From Formicarius rufipectus (taxonomy: Eukaryota > Chordata > Aves > Passeriformes > Formicariidae): a DNA stretch of 64,000 nt. The position numbers and the translations under genes are program-made. Location of the stretch: NCBI GenBank assembly GCA_013399695.1, contig VXAU01006135.1, positions 1,497,842 to 1,561,841 of the forward strand, written 5' to 3'. This document shows, piece after piece, positions 11,116 to 24,303 of this stretch; position 1 is the first letter of the stretch; each line of letters begins with the position of its first letter. The notes below the pieces were generated by a model that ran no database searches, was not told where the DNA came from, and worked only from the letters and a program-made list of their open reading frames with translations.

Positions 11116-14100
11116 TACCTGCTAACAATTTGAGTGGGGGGTATCAGGTCTGAACGGGTACCAGACTTCAGATGGGTGTTTGTGAGAGAGAGAAAAGTCT
11201 TCACCCAAAGACTGAGCTTTTCTTCCAAGGGTGACTTTAGCAGCTGCCCAATTCCATATTTATAACCAGTAGTGATACATTTTGTTCTTTGTAAAACGAC
11301 TTATGGCACCTCAAGGAGCATGCTAAGGTAGAGATTATGATCTGTCAGAAAACATGCAGAAATTTGACATATGTGGCTTTCATTTCTCAGCTCCTGGCTG
11401 ACTTTAGGTGCCAAAGTACTCTGGGGATTTGCCTAATATGAAAAACTAATTTATGAATTGGATGAAGCCTTGCTTAATGGAAGTTCAGCTCAGTGATCTA
11501 CTAGAAAACGTTCTATAATCCTCAAAATATGCGTTACTGTTTTAATGATGGGGTTAAGTTTTCACATGGTGTTTATACAGCACCCTCTGGGATCTCCACA
11601 GGTTAAATTACAGTAATATGCAAGAGTGAGTTATGACTTGAGTAAAGGCAACAGGGAAAGCACAGTGTGTGCAGCTTCCATTTTTCATTGCTTGCACTAC
11701 ATTTGCTGCAATGTCAGTAACATAGACCTTGGGGAATTGGAGTCATTGCTAAATCACAGGGGAAATTTCTCATGTAGCTCTTCCCAAATATTGATTGTTG
11801 GGCAATCTTTGAAACCTGCTATCTAAAGAATATTTTTTACTTATAGACTGCAGGGATGCAAAGGTTTCTAAGTTAAACATAAAGCAAGATAAAAAGTCTC
11901 CTAATTGGTTAGGTTTTGCCTTAGGATTGTTGTTGTTGCTTTTGCAATAAGCCTTTTTAAAACCCTGAATAGTTCCTGTATCCAGTTATCTATTTAAATA
12001 ACTGATTGAGTCATGGTGTGGTTTTGTCCCCAGTACATGCTCTTTTGGGTCTTAATAGGAAAAAGACCAGTAACTTTTTTTGAAATGCTATGACACAGTC
12101 ACTTAAAATATAATTCAAAAAATCTAGAAAGGCCTGCATCAGTCATACATGAATAATAATTGCTGTGATAATTGTTTCAGGGTGCTTAGTTATTGTGAAA
12201 CATTAGGGCTGTATGTCCCTTTGTAATCCTTCTGATAGCCTTTTTGCTTGCACCTTATCTGTGTCACATCCTCCACTTCATACAGCACATTGGTCTCTGA
12301 ACAAGTAAGTTCTTCCAAATGCTCTTAAATCCTGCTTTCCTTGGGTACTTTAGGAACAGTTAGAGTGGTCATTATACCGAGAATAACCATTTTTCAGCTA
12401 ATTAAATTGATTCGGATAACTCTTGAAATGTCAAGACTTTAGCTTTCTGGAATTGCTCATGGGAGATACTAAATTGACAGTGATCATTAATTATAGATTT
12501 TCACCTCTTGCTGGGGTTTACTGTAATGGGGTCTGTTTGAGATTACTTTCAGAGAGTTACTTGGAGTCTGCAGGATGTGCAGGGTGCAGCAGGACTTGCT
12601 TCCTGCTGTAGGTTAGACTGAACATGTGCTTCAGTCTGGAGTAAACTTTGTGTGAAATTTGAAAGGCTCTATTTGTGTGTTCTTTTCCATGTAGGCTGTG
12701 GAAGATCAGGTTCACAAATTACACAGCATAGCATGTGGGGTGATTTTAGAGTTACTGAACTCCAGTCTCAAAATCAATGCAACTTGAAGGGAGGGTGGGA
12801 GGAGGGGTAATTCAGGTGCTGCCTTTGGGCAATAGGATGAGCATGGCATCAATGGTTTGGGCTGTTGGTGTGCTGGAAGCCAAGACTTTCTTCATTCTAT
12901 ATCCCTGCAGTGATGGGCACTGATAGTGGGGCTGCCTTGTTGCTGTAGTAAGATGGGATAAACTCCACTTCAGTCTCTGGATCTTGGGCTTCCATTTGAT
13001 TTGCCCTCCCTGGAAGCTGGAGCCAGTGAAGAAAAAACTGCAGGTGCAGAGAGTGGAGTGGAATTTGGGCTGCCAGCAGACAGCACTGGATGTGGGTTCC
13101 TGACCAGGCTGAGTATTTTTGGTATAACCTGTACATCTCTCACCTTTTGGTGACCTGCCAAAACTTGTGCATTGTGCAGAATATCTGATTTTGGTTGGAC
13201 ACCTTCTCTGTGCTTCATTGCATCAAAAGTTTTTTCTTCTATTGAGCATGACTGGTGTAATTTGTTAATTTAATCCATTTATTTATTTATTTTCACTTTT
13301 AATTTGTTGTGTTCCTAGAGACTATGATTTGTGGATGCATCAAATAACTGAAAATATGTTATCACAGCTGTTGTGTTACAGCATAAACAAAAAAAAAATG
13401 AGAGAACAGTGGCTTGTTATTTTAAATATATAATATTTTAAAATATATTGGATTTTAAATATTCAATTAGCATAAATACCAGTAAATCCTTTCCAGGCTG
13501 TAATGCAGATGTGCAGGCTGTATAACATTTGAGTTCACCAATAGAAATACTGACACTCTGTTCTGGTTTATATCACCAGATATATATTATCCGTCCAGTC
13601 ACTGGTACATATTTTTTTCTTACCACAACTCTCTGAAAGCTTGCCATCCCTCATCTCTGCTCTTATCTGCTACTGTACAACTAAATCCTACTCCTTGCTG
13701 TGAATCAGACTTGTCTGTCCCATCACCCTTCTCTGCAGACACTTGGAAATAACTGGTTTAGGGCTGTCACTTCAGTTCTGCCTTTTGTACATGTTGGATT
13801 TGAATGGACTTCTCCCTGATCTGCACATTCTAATTCTGACTGTTAAAACAGGGAGTCATCTGAATATATTTTCTTTCACTCCTAGTTTTTTTTTTTAGTT
13901 GTACAAATAAGTATACATTGCATAGAGATAAAGGAACAAAATATACAGTAATACATGGAACTTGACTGCTGAATGAATAATTTGCAGGAAGCTATTTCTG
14001 TTGTATGGTGTTTTAAAGATATTGTAAGTGATTTACTAAGCTAAATTCACCTGCCCTTGGCACTCATGTGAAGTAATTCTTTTAATTTCAGTGGCATTAT

Positions 14101-15187
14101 AGTACCCCATGGGTGAGGAGAGTTGACCTACTGAATTATTTTAATAGAATTGTTTTAAAGACAGTCTTGTCTAGCTCAAAGTCAGCAGTCTGAGAAGACC
14201 CCCATCTATGCTCTTACCTGGCTTTCCTGTGTCATGGGGTTTGTTATTTTGTCTTGCATCTTTTGCATTCCTACAGCACCTTAATCGTCAGCTCAAAAAT
14301 GAGGGTGTTTGGGGTTTTGGGTTTTTTTTTTTTGTCAGTCTTTCTGTTGAGATAAGTATTTTGAATTTGAGGACTTTGAGCCAAGTGACCCTTTTCTGTT
14401 CTGGTGCTATTTCACGTTCTTCATCTAAACTGCCACAGATCCTCTGGTGATAACTGTGTGCCAGGGATCACCGCAGCAGTGGGATGATGCTGCGTGAGTG
14501 GTGCCAGTAGTAGAAGCCCCAAGTCATGGAGATTTGTGCAGTGTGCAAGTGTTTTGTTTCTATGTGGTAACATTTATGCCAGTGATTAGCCAGAATTCAG
14601 GTGCTTTGCTATGACTGGCTATAACCCCAAAGTTATTAGCAAAAGAATAAGTATGTAACTAGTAAGTAAATAGTATGTAAGCAGTGTTATAATTTTAGCT
14701 ACCTTTCTGCTTCAGTTTTAAACCCCAAAATATTAGTGTTTTCTTTGTTATTGGTTTAATAGTTTGTTATACTGTAGTTTGACATTTTTTTCCCTGCTTC
14801 AGACATGTAAGGTCATAAATGAGTTACAAAACTTTGTTCCAAAATTGAAGGGATGGATATGTCTGTTCAGCATCTCAGGGAGTTCTATTCCAGCAGCATC
14901 AGTGACATCAAATTTTATCATAAGGTGTATCATTTCATCATAAAGGACTTAATTCCCCAGTGTGAAACAGTTTCCAGTGTTGGTTTTCGTTTACTCCACA
15001 AAAGCATTTTCATTCTTGGCTGAATGCTCAGTAAGAGGAGGGGAAAAACCCAGAATTATGCATCAAATTGCAGCATAACTAACTGAAAGTGGAGTGCTTT
15101 ATATTTTATATATTTCCCAGTAATGACACTGCTTTTCACTGTGGAAAACATCAACTTAAATGGTATTATTTTTGCCTCAAAATAAAG
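11116..15187. other. non-coding, nothing recognised
   Basis: Long AT-rich unique-looking stretch. It has short TTTA repeats near 13277-13292, AT palindromes near 13420-13460 and T-runs. Open frames are short (at most about 80 codons) with no recognised domain. No CR1 or LTR signatures were found. Confidence 0.5.
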
Positions 15188-15206
15188 CTTTTTTTTTTTT
15201 TTTTTT
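15188..15206. repeat. poly-T tract
   Basis: A run of about 19 T's. No element body with a matching 3' end was identified on either side. Confidence 0.85.
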
Positions 15207-17098
15207 GAGAACAGCATAAAAAATATAAAGCGATCTGAGTGTTGTAGTAACTCCATTTCTTGGTGTAAGACCTTAAAATTCACCACTATAGAATGCAGAA
15301 GAATTTGTGTTTTGTCATCTTGACAGGAAGTGGTTTAGGCTCGATCTATTTACTCATTTTGAAAAACTGATGTTTTTACATTTTCTACATGTCCCAGGCA
15401 CTGGTACAATCTCTGCATGTCCCCTCTCCTACCCCTGCAGGAGTTTTGCCATCACTGTGTTCAGATCAAGCAGTGTCCTCCACCACCCTTGTTAAGTGTG
15501 ACAAAGAACTAAGTGGGAGTAGAGGTTCTCCAAAAAGAAGTGACTGGGAGCAGTGGTTCCACACACTTAGGGAATATCCAGCTCTACCCATGTAACCCGA
15601 GGTGGGCAACCAGGTGGGGAAGTTGCAGTTGTCTGGGTGGGAGAAGCAGCTCTGTTTTACCTCTGCTTCACCTCACAGAATGCAGGGAAGCTGCTCCCAA
15701 TGTACCACTGGGAATGTATGAGGATACCACCCAAATGACTGCTGTGGATGAACCCGTGCTCAGTTTTGCTCTCTGTCCCTTCTGTGCAGGGTGCAGTGAG
15801 TCAGGAGGCCACGTATTGAGCGCTGAGGAGAAAGAGTGCACAGGAGCTGCACATCAAAACTGTCCTGCCTTTTGTTTCCTCAATGTTGCTTGAACTCTAT
15901 GGAGTAAACAAGCAGCAAAGACTTCACTGTGCAATGAAAAATTCATTATTTTGCATATGCAAAAAGGGGATAGGTTAGGAATTAAAAATTCATCTATTTC
16001 ATTTTGCAAACTTGCTGCTATTTTGACATGCCCTTTATTTTTCTACCCATTGTGCCTGTCCATGCTTTCCCATGTGCTATGTGTGGTCCAAGTGCTGACC
16101 AGAATGTTACTGGGCGCTTGTGCAAAATTGCAGACACTTAAACACAGCTGCTGGAGTCTTTCCAGCTTCTATTATTGGTCAAATACAGAGAATGACAGTA
16201 GCAGGAAAAGCACCTCATGCAATCCTTGTTGATTCGTACATTGTAGTGTTCAAAATTTCTCTTTAAACACTAACGTTTTGCTGAGTGGAACAGAAACGTC
16301 CTCCTAGAATTATGTATCTGTAGCCACAAACAAGAACATCCTGAAAATTAGTGATTTATTCCTGTGCTCCTTTTTATGTTTCATCTGTAACACTGGCTAT
16401 GATGCTAATGCTTGTACACTTGTCATGGTACAACATGAAATTGCTGTAAGATATTCTGCCAGTTTAAGTTGTTTAATTTAGCAAGTAGTAGTGACTGTGT
16501 AGTCACTGATCCCAGAGAAGCTGAAAGTATAAACACAATCAAGCTGAAGAATCTTTCTTACATTGCCTACTCAGCAATATAGGACAGTAGATATGCAAAT
16601 ATGTTACGTGCACAAAACTTGTAAGAAAAAGTGATTAAAAATCCAAGTTTGTACTGAGGGTTGAGCACTGTTCCTTTATGGGCAATGTCAGAAAATGGCC
16701 TGCTTCTAAAATGAAGCAAATAAAAAAATATGTCCGGAGAGGTATGCTTGACAATTCTGCTGCCACCTTTTGATCATGTGCTGTAGTTACAGTACAAGTT
16801 GGAAACAATTTCATCCGAAATACTAAAGCTGAAAAAAGTATGCATATACCTCTATAGAGGAATAATGGTTTAATGTATTGATGCTACAGCTTTAGCCATC
16901 TTAGGCTCTGCAGTTGATGTACAGCTTTATTAAGCAGTTTTGTTCAAGCTCTATAATAATTTCTACATTTAGAATGGGAACTGATAAAAATGATAAATAA
17001 CTAATGAATTGCAGCTATGTTCTATTCATTTTCTCAGCTTTTCAGGTCTTTACTGTAATACATTTTTATTAAATGTTGCTTAAATCAAGATTGCTCAC
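15207..17098. other. non-coding; moderately GC-rich patch at 15390-15890
   Basis: At 15390-15890 the sequence is less AT-rich and carries a plus-strand open frame of 126 codons (15513-15893). Its product has no motif I recognise, and length alone at this base composition is weak evidence. The rest is AT-rich unique-looking DNA, including the 12-bp palindrome CCTCTATAGAGG near 16851. Confidence 0.45.
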
Positions 17099-17298
17099 CT
17101 TTTCTGTCATTAAACTGACCTGACTCTCTTGCTCTCCACTACTGGCTTTCCAAGTGGTTTCTTGAAGATTCAAGTGGCTGCAAGTCATCTCTGTGAACTG
17201 AAATGTCAGCATCTCCTCTCCTATGTGAACATCCTGTGTATCAAGATTGTATGTGTGTGTCAGATTGTGTGATGGGGCTCCTTGGATGAACACACCTC
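17099..17298 (-). other. possible exon (unidentified protein), low confidence
   Basis: On the minus strand an open frame of about 67 codons is framed by splice-like signals: an upstream acceptor ending CAG at 17301-17299 and a downstream donor AAG|GTGAGC at 17101-17093. An alternative acceptor would place the start near 17316. The encoded peptide is hydrophilic and rich in T, E, Q, S and H, with no low-complexity run and no membrane segment. It includes HNLTHTYNLDTQDVHIGEE. Composition is protein-like, but I cannot assign a family and see no companion exon with matching phase in the window. It could be a real internal exon, an lncRNA exon or chance. Confidence 0.22.
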
Positions 17299-17301
17299 CT
17301 G

Positions 17302-19569
17302 GTGTGGGAGTAGTGTCTTGTTTTTAAGCAGATGAGAGGTGTATTTCTGAGCATATGGTGTGGTACTCGTGTGCCATGCTGAAGCTGCAGAGAGCTCACC
17401 CACACCAGAAATCTAAGCACCCTGTAGCTGATCTGGTTTCTCAGAGCATGCGATGAGGTTGGATGTAGTGTCCATGGGAGTATGGGTTGGTTGTTGGGTT
17501 TTTTAAAGGCTTCTAAGTGACAGATTCTGAATTTGAGCTCAGATGGAAGGTGTGACTGCCAGGTCTGATGCTCATTCCTTGGTTAATCTTCAGTGTTTTC
17601 CTAAAATTCTAATTCATAATGCCTAGCTTGCTGTGCCAGAAACGTGTTTTAGAATTAGTTCTTCAGGGACTACATAGTCTAATGCTGTGCTGTGGAGATC
17701 AAATAAATAACTAGCTATTGTAAAAAAAAAAAAAATTGAAAAAGTTTGTTCTAAGAATAACTTGAATATTTGGATCTGTTGCCAGTAGGGAGATATTAAA
17801 CTGTTCATTTGTTACAAAATTATTTTTATAGTACAATAATCTTCACAGTGAAATTCTTTATTATGAGAATATGGATCTATGAGTTGCTGAGTCACAGGCT
17901 AAACTTGCTGCTGCCATGGGAGTGTGTTATTCTGGCAATACAGATGTTTCAACTCACTGGAGAGCTACTGTGCCTTATTCTGGTTTACATTTATATAGCA
18001 TTGAATCAGTGAAAGAATTAATTTTGAGATTAATAATTTCTTGGGGTTTAGATTAATTTTTAGAGTGGAGGGTAGATGGGAGCTGCATCTGGTTCAGGAT
18101 ATTATGGGTATAGGAATTGTTTGAGGAGGCTGCCAATGAGAGGGACCATGGCAGGGACAGAAGCTGCCTAAAAGAAAGACCTGTGTTTGAGTCAGTGACC
18201 TGTGCTTGCAATATTTGCTAGTATGTTAACAGGCAGAAATATGTATTTTCCAATTCCTGTTAAGAAAAGGAAATAAGACTCAGTGTTGAAGTTATTTGTC
18301 AGGGGGCAAGAGCTGTGACTTTATGAGAAAATCGTTTGAGAGGGAAACCATGGTCACTCCTGCAGACAGGCCAGTTCTGGAATGCTCCAGCAGCAGTGAT
18401 ACTGGAATGGTTGTGCAGAGCCCAGAATTCATTACTGGTTAGCATTATGGGTAAGGAGTAGTCTTACAAACATTAAACTTGCCTAAGTTAAGAATTGCTA
18501 GCACGACTGAAATGCAGGGAAGGGAGTTCTGGAACAAGCTGGAGCAGTCTGAGAATGAGAGGTGGAATCTAGGTGGCCTTTTGTTTTCAGGGCACATTTT
18601 CCCCACAGTACATGAGAAATCAGGTTTGTAATTTGTGGTAACAGTTGATGCACCTGACTGCAAATAGTCCAAGCACAAACATGAAGCACAGAAGCACTCA
18701 GTTATTTCATAAGGCTGCCTTGTGAACAGATTTTGCTCATTTGCAGCTGAGTTGTTTGTGCTTCTGTTTATCTCAGATACCCATTACACTTCCATTTACA
18801 GTGTGACAGTGTTTGTCTATATCTGATTCTCACCAAGTCAAGGCAATTAAAATTGCTGGCCCAGTGTCACTTGTCTCAAAACATGCTCAAGCATAGTATG
18901 CTTACTACAGCTTTTCTCTAAGACTGAAATGGGTGTGTTTAATAGCTTCAGCAACAGTATGGAATAGGCTGATTATAAAAGACTTAGGTAAGAGGAATCG
19001 TTAGCAATAAGATGAAAAATTAACTGCAGTATTATCTGTAATGATACCTGCACAGAGATGGAACATTTTAGAACTCATGATGGTAAAGTGTTGACCCAAG
19101 TGATGCACGTGCACTAAATTTCAACACAACATCTGGTAGTTGTCTCCCACAACACCTTAGAAGAAGGCAAGCTGCTAAAATTCATGGCTACCAGTAACTA
19201 GTCTGTGAATGCACAATGATGTGTTATTTGTCACAAAGTGAAGGCAAGTTGGAATTTGAATGATGAAGCTGAGACACAAGTGTGTAGAGCTTGGACTTTT
19301 CTGTTTTTATTGAAGAATAGTGCATCTCTACATGAGAAGTGAATGACACAGCCCAGAAATGTTGGCTGCTTCAGGGTGAAGTAGGTCAGATGGGAAGAAA
19401 CCCTACTCATGAGCAAATCTGTCCACTGTGGGGGAGGCATCTTTTCCAACCACCTTTTTCTCATGTTTTATCTTATGCCCTTCTGTTCATTTCCTGTTGT
19501 TGTTGACGCTTTTATCACACACTAATTTTAGTTGTAGCAGGTCTGAATGGACTCAAACCAATTCTGAGG
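17302..19569. other. non-coding, nothing recognised
   Basis: Unique-looking AT-rich DNA with a short A-run near 17722-17734. Short open frames carry no recognisable domains and no repeat family was identified. Confidence 0.5.
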
Positions 19570-19745
19570 TGGGAGATGGAACAGGCTCCCCAAGGAAGTA
19601 GTGGAGTCACCATCCCTGAAAGTGTTCAAAAACCAAGTAGATGTGGCGCTTTGTGGTATGGTTTTAGTGGTCGTGGTGGTATTTGGTTGAAGGTTGGACT
19701 TGAGGGTTTTTTTGCAACCCTAATGTCTGTGTGTTTCTATCACAG
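19570..19745 (+). mobile_element. CR1 LINE 3' fragment
   Basis: The order 'gatggaacaggctcccc', 'aaggaagtagtggagtcacc', 'atccctgaaagtgttcaaaa', 'gtagatgtggcgctt', 'ggtatggttttagtgg' and 'gaaggttggacttgagggt' matches the 3' region of the CR1 subfamily with the 'tgtggcactt...atggtttagtgg' arrangement. The terminal A/T-rich octamers are degraded. The copy is short and non-coding, and the overlapping 65-codon open frame is not a gene. Confidence 0.85.
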
Positions 19746-21839
19746 TATGCCTAAACCCTATGACAGAACATAACTGTGACACCAACCAGCAGAATAGTGG
19801 TATCCCCAAAAGTTTTCCTGCAGAAATTGAATTGAATGGTGATCTGTAATTTCCAGAAGGCCATGTAAGGAAATGTTTGTCTCATCTGCTTCAAACTGAC
19901 AGTTGACTGTACACAAGAAATAGTGTTACTTTTCAAGTGTGATAGTGGTAAACCTTGTTGATTTCTAGTGCCAGATATGCATTGCTTTTTAACTGATTGT
20001 CATTGGTGCTGGTCCAGCTTTGGCACCTACTCTGAATACTTTGCTATTGCTTAGAAAGGTAAAAGTCAATAACTTGATACAGCAGGAGTTGAGGGTGACA
20101 AAACTGTTGACATCTGCTAATTTTATAGCCACAACTATGATTAAATTGGACTTTTCAGGGTCTTTCCTTGAAGCACCTGTTCAACAAACCTGTAGGAATA
20201 TGATTAACTGTATCAGCACGCGTTTAAATCCCAATGTGATTTAAATATTTGTGTTCTGCTGTGCAGAGTTGGATTCAAAAGTGACCATGTCTTTTGTTTT
20301 GGAGCCTTGATGTAGCAAAGTGCTTTTATATGCCAAACAGCAAGGGTCTGGCCTGTGCTTCCACTGCTTTAATAGCTGCCCAAAATTAATGATTTGGGAT
20401 ATTCCAGCCTCTGGCATTCAATACAAATTTCAGATACCAGTGAGACCAGACTGGATTGACTACAAAAGAGCCTGGCCTATAATTGTCTAGATTTAATGGA
20501 ACAATCAGAACTCTTTCTTGTGGGAGAGGAAGGTTCTTTTTTTGTCTAATGAGTAAAATGTGTCCAGTAAAATATCTCATTATGGTACTTCTCAGTTGCA
20601 ACCCTCCATTCTTTCAACATATTCATAAAGACAGTGGTAAAGGCACTGCCTGAACGAAGTTTTTACTATTTTTGGAACGGTGGGTTGGGGTTTTTTTTCA
20701 TAGCTCTGTATATAATACTAAAATTTTACTTCTGGTTATTATTGAATGTAACTTTTTTTTCTACTGCCATTTTTTGCCTTACCTGTCTTTATGAATTGAC
20801 ATTAGGAATGTTTCTCCTATGTGTTCATTAATGAAAACATTCACAGCCTTCATATTCAAAATAATTTAGTTCAGTAGATGATGACTCAGATGGATAAACA
20901 ACTTGTTTCTTTCCTTGCAATTACCCAGCTGCCAGGCCATAATAGGATCATTCTCTTGGATGTTTCATCTGAGCTTTGGCAAAATAGCCATATCACTTAC
21001 ACTATACTTAATTTCTGAGAATGCAGTTACTACATGAGTCATTATAAACTGAAAATCTTGCTTTAGGACATCTATTACTGTTGCCATATTTATCTTTTTT
21101 TTGGGGGGTATGAGTGTGTGTGTAATCCACTGAGCCAATCTGTCAGCTGCTTCAGATGATGAAACCACCTCAAGGTTAAGGCTGAACTTTTGATTCCTTT
21201 CTTCTACATGGAATTTCTTTTTATTATGTAGTATTAGCAAAGGCTCAGAGTAAAAAACTCATCTGACTATGTTGTTGAGAGCAGGAAAACACAGGCTGGA
21301 TTACATCAGATGTTCCCAATCACATGTGTCACACTCGTCATTAGTCACCTCCACAAGTTCCTGCTTGCAAGTGACAACTCAGTCACTGCAGCCTTGGTAA
21401 CACAGACATCTTACTCAACTTGGAAAAGAGTTGAAAGGTGCCTCTCTCTTCACTGTCACCCACTTGAAGAAACATCCCAAATTCATCCTTGCTCTGTCTG
21501 CTCCATTACCAAGAAAGCAGAAGGTCTCGGGTGAGTTCTGGCAATTGTGTGGTTGTTCCCAAGGGTCCAATCCTGTGTTACAGAGGTTTAATTTGAAGTG
21601 CCAAAGACAAAAGTAGGTATTGAGAGGCAACTGTGTCCCAAAGCCAGCACCTAATGAGGCAGCTGGCAGACAGCTAATGGAAGCTGCCTCTCCAATATCC
21701 CTGAGCAGTGTAACACGATTCTGCTAAAGCTTTGATTGGTCGCTTTTTTCAGGATGAGATCTGATGAACTTGCTAGATGAGATGGGACCAAAATATTTTG
21801 TTTCTCTTACTTCAGTAATCTAATTGTTGAAATGTAACA
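19746..21839. other. non-coding, nothing recognised
   Basis: AT-rich unique-looking DNA. A minus-strand open frame at 20965-21240 (91 codons) looks somewhat protein-like but crosses a T/G simple run near 21090-21122 and has no identifiable domain, so it is not called. No repeat was identified. Confidence 0.45.
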
Positions 21840-22200
21840 TGACCCCTTTTTCTGGAGCATAACATCCAAATTGACGTAATCTGTCTGAGTAGGAACTACC
21901 AGCTATTTCACATAAAGCATGAAACTTATGACTCCAATTTTATTGATTAAGGAGATAAATATCTACTTTAATATGTTCTTGGAAAATTTGTTTAAATTAT
22001 ATGCTTGGCAAACTGGCATTGTATTGTTGCCATGTTAAACGTCTTATCAACCCATAGGGAAATGCAGAGGTATTCAGACATTATTCTCAAATGTCCCTGT
22101 GAATTTTCACATGTAATAAAGGCAAAAGACCTGTGAATTGCAAATCTGTGATTTGCCTGGCGCTTGTATATGGAAAAATTAAGATAAATAGTGAACTCCT
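21840..22200. promoter_or_regulatory. candidate conserved non-coding block
   Basis: This block contains tightly packed homeodomain-like cores (for example TTGATTAAGG near 21944-21953), an NF1-like TTGGCAAACTGGCA near 22007-22020, and the spaced inverted pair TGGCA...TGCCA. It has no repeat signature. Texture and motif density resemble vertebrate conserved non-coding elements. There is no direct evidence of conservation from this single sequence. Confidence 0.22.
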
Positions 22201-24303
22201 GGATTCTTAATTTTCTCTTGTAGGTTATGTGAAGAATATATTCAAATATAGAACCATGAGGGGAAAGGATGAATGATTTTAATACCTTTAAAATGGCTAC
22301 ACTGGCAATAGTTTTGCCCAGTGTCTATTTGAGTACATATGGCAAAGGCCACTTATAATGTGTAATCTATTGAGTGTTTTCATCTAGGGGCTGCTTGTTC
22401 AAAAAGTGATTTGCTTTTGAGAGTGTTAGTTTTCTTTTGTTCTTTCCAACACTGTATTCTGTGCTCTTGTTTGAATGGACCCTGAAAAACCTTAGAAGCA
22501 CTTTTGATATTTTGGTCCAGTGTCAAGGTTAAAATCCCACTTTCATAAGAACAGTATTTTACTATGCATGAAACTGTGGTCTAGTATCCTATTGATGTGA
22601 TTAATTCAGGAACTGGTAATTAGTTTGGCTAGCAAAGCAGAGTTTTTGACATGGACTGCTTTGTTTAGCAGATCGTAAAGTGGCTGTCATGTAAACAAAC
22701 CCTAATAGTATCTTTACTTGTATAATCTTATAAAATAAAGGCTATAGCACAATGGATGAATATGGAGTTACAGATTTCTTCCCTTTTCAGTATTCCACTT
22801 TTCCAAGCTGTTGCTTTTAGGAGAGGAGTGTTAGGAAAGCAATGTGTCATTGGCAGATATGAAATGCATCTAAATAAGAAGCCTGTTATTACTTCTGTTT
22901 GCAAAACTCAGACTTGGGAGATGAAGTCCCATGATTTTCTCCTGGTATTAGGACAGACTGTAATACCAGTAGTAGCTTGGCAGTACAGTTCTCCCACTGG
23001 AGTTAATAACCTACCTCTCGAACTCACTGAGCAGCAGCAAAGTGTCCCCTGGTTTGGGAGTAGCAGAAGCAGTAGAAGTTGAATGTCACTGCAGGGAATG
23101 AACTGCTTTGGAGGCTGGGCTTTACAAAGCCTGAGCCAATACAGTAGGATGGGGTTTCCTGGAAATGGCTGTAGCCAGAGCTACCTGTTAAAACTGTCTG
23201 CATGAGGAGCTGCAAACAAGGAGCTGCACAGGGAAGGGAGAACAACATCATGTAGACCTGAGGGGATCTATAGTGGTTCCAGAGTTCTTAACTGGAAAAG
23301 GAGCATATCTTTTGCTTAACCTGAAGAATTAGCACTGGCTGTAAGTGATGGAGAGCATATCAATCACTAGAAAGAGGTGACTGGAATGTGGTGTATCCCA
23401 GATTGATTACACATGATTTTGGTGCTATGATATTAAGAAGTGACTTATCATTGCTGTGTGGATGGAAGTCTGTGAGCAGTCAGCATCACTGATCTGCATT
23501 TTCAGGGTGCAAATATATGCCTGAAATAAAAATTGACACCCAGAGGGTGGGATACTGGAATTATATTGGGCATCATCATCATCCTTACATTTGTAGTTTG
23601 CTCACAGCAACTGGTGGAGAAAATCCGGACTACGTCTATCCTGGCAAAAGATGAAATGCTGACCAGCAGTATCTTCATTTGCAGGAGTGACTTCTGAATA
23701 AGGACCGTGTGGGAAAGCAAGCAGTTACTAGTGCTGGACACATGGCTAAAACAACTCTGGGAGTGCACTCTGGAAGTATCTGTGGATGAGTGGCACAGGT
23801 GTGAGAACACGTACTACAGTTGTTACCATACACTCAAGGTGCACCATATGCTTTCCTTAGGTGCTTAGTCAAGTGTGCTGGCACAGCTTTAAAAGGAACA
23901 CGGATATGTGGGTAGAGGTTCATGTGTAGGTTGTGGAGGGAATCATAGACAGAAGCTCCTGTGGTATCCTGCAGCTTGTGTGCATGTCAGATGTGTGAGG
24001 AGTCACTGAAGTGGAGACTTACCCCAGTAAGATGATGTGGATGCTTCTGTGCAACAAATTGGTTTGATATCACTCTTGCTGTTTGCTGACCAGCTCCAGT
24101 GTGGGGTTTGAGGCATCATGGATGAGCTTCTGCCTGCTTTTTGCATCCTGGGTGGACTTACTTTCATATTTTTCCTGTTCATTTTGTGTTCTCATAAAAC
24201 AGCAAGACCTTAAAGCAACAGCTCTTATCCCTTCTGAAGCAATATAAGTCTGCTATAGAAGGAAGTGTATTGTCAAAGAAGCTCAGTGTTTCTTCCTCAT
24301 AAG
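22201..24303. other. non-coding, nothing recognised
   Basis: Mixed AT-rich and moderately GC-rich sequence. Open frames at 22756-23082 (plus, 108 codons) and 23502-23810 (minus, 102 codons) have no recognisable motifs or splice framing and are not called. A short CATCATCATCATCC run lies near 23570-23583. Confidence 0.45.

Noticed and set aside
15513..15893. 126-codon plus-strand open frame in a GC-richer patch
   Set aside because: The peptide matches nothing I recognise, and locally raised GC lengthens chance frames. A pyrimidine-rich AG near 15787 alone does not make an exon.
20965..21240. 91-codon minus-strand frame with protein-like composition
   Set aside because: It crosses a T/G simple run and has no identifiable domain or splice framing.
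22756..23082. 108-codon plus-strand frame
   Set aside because: No recognised motif, Q/S-rich low-complexity end, and no splice or promoter context.
23560..23590. Short CATCATCATC run as a microsatellite
   Set aside because: Too few units and imperfect edges.
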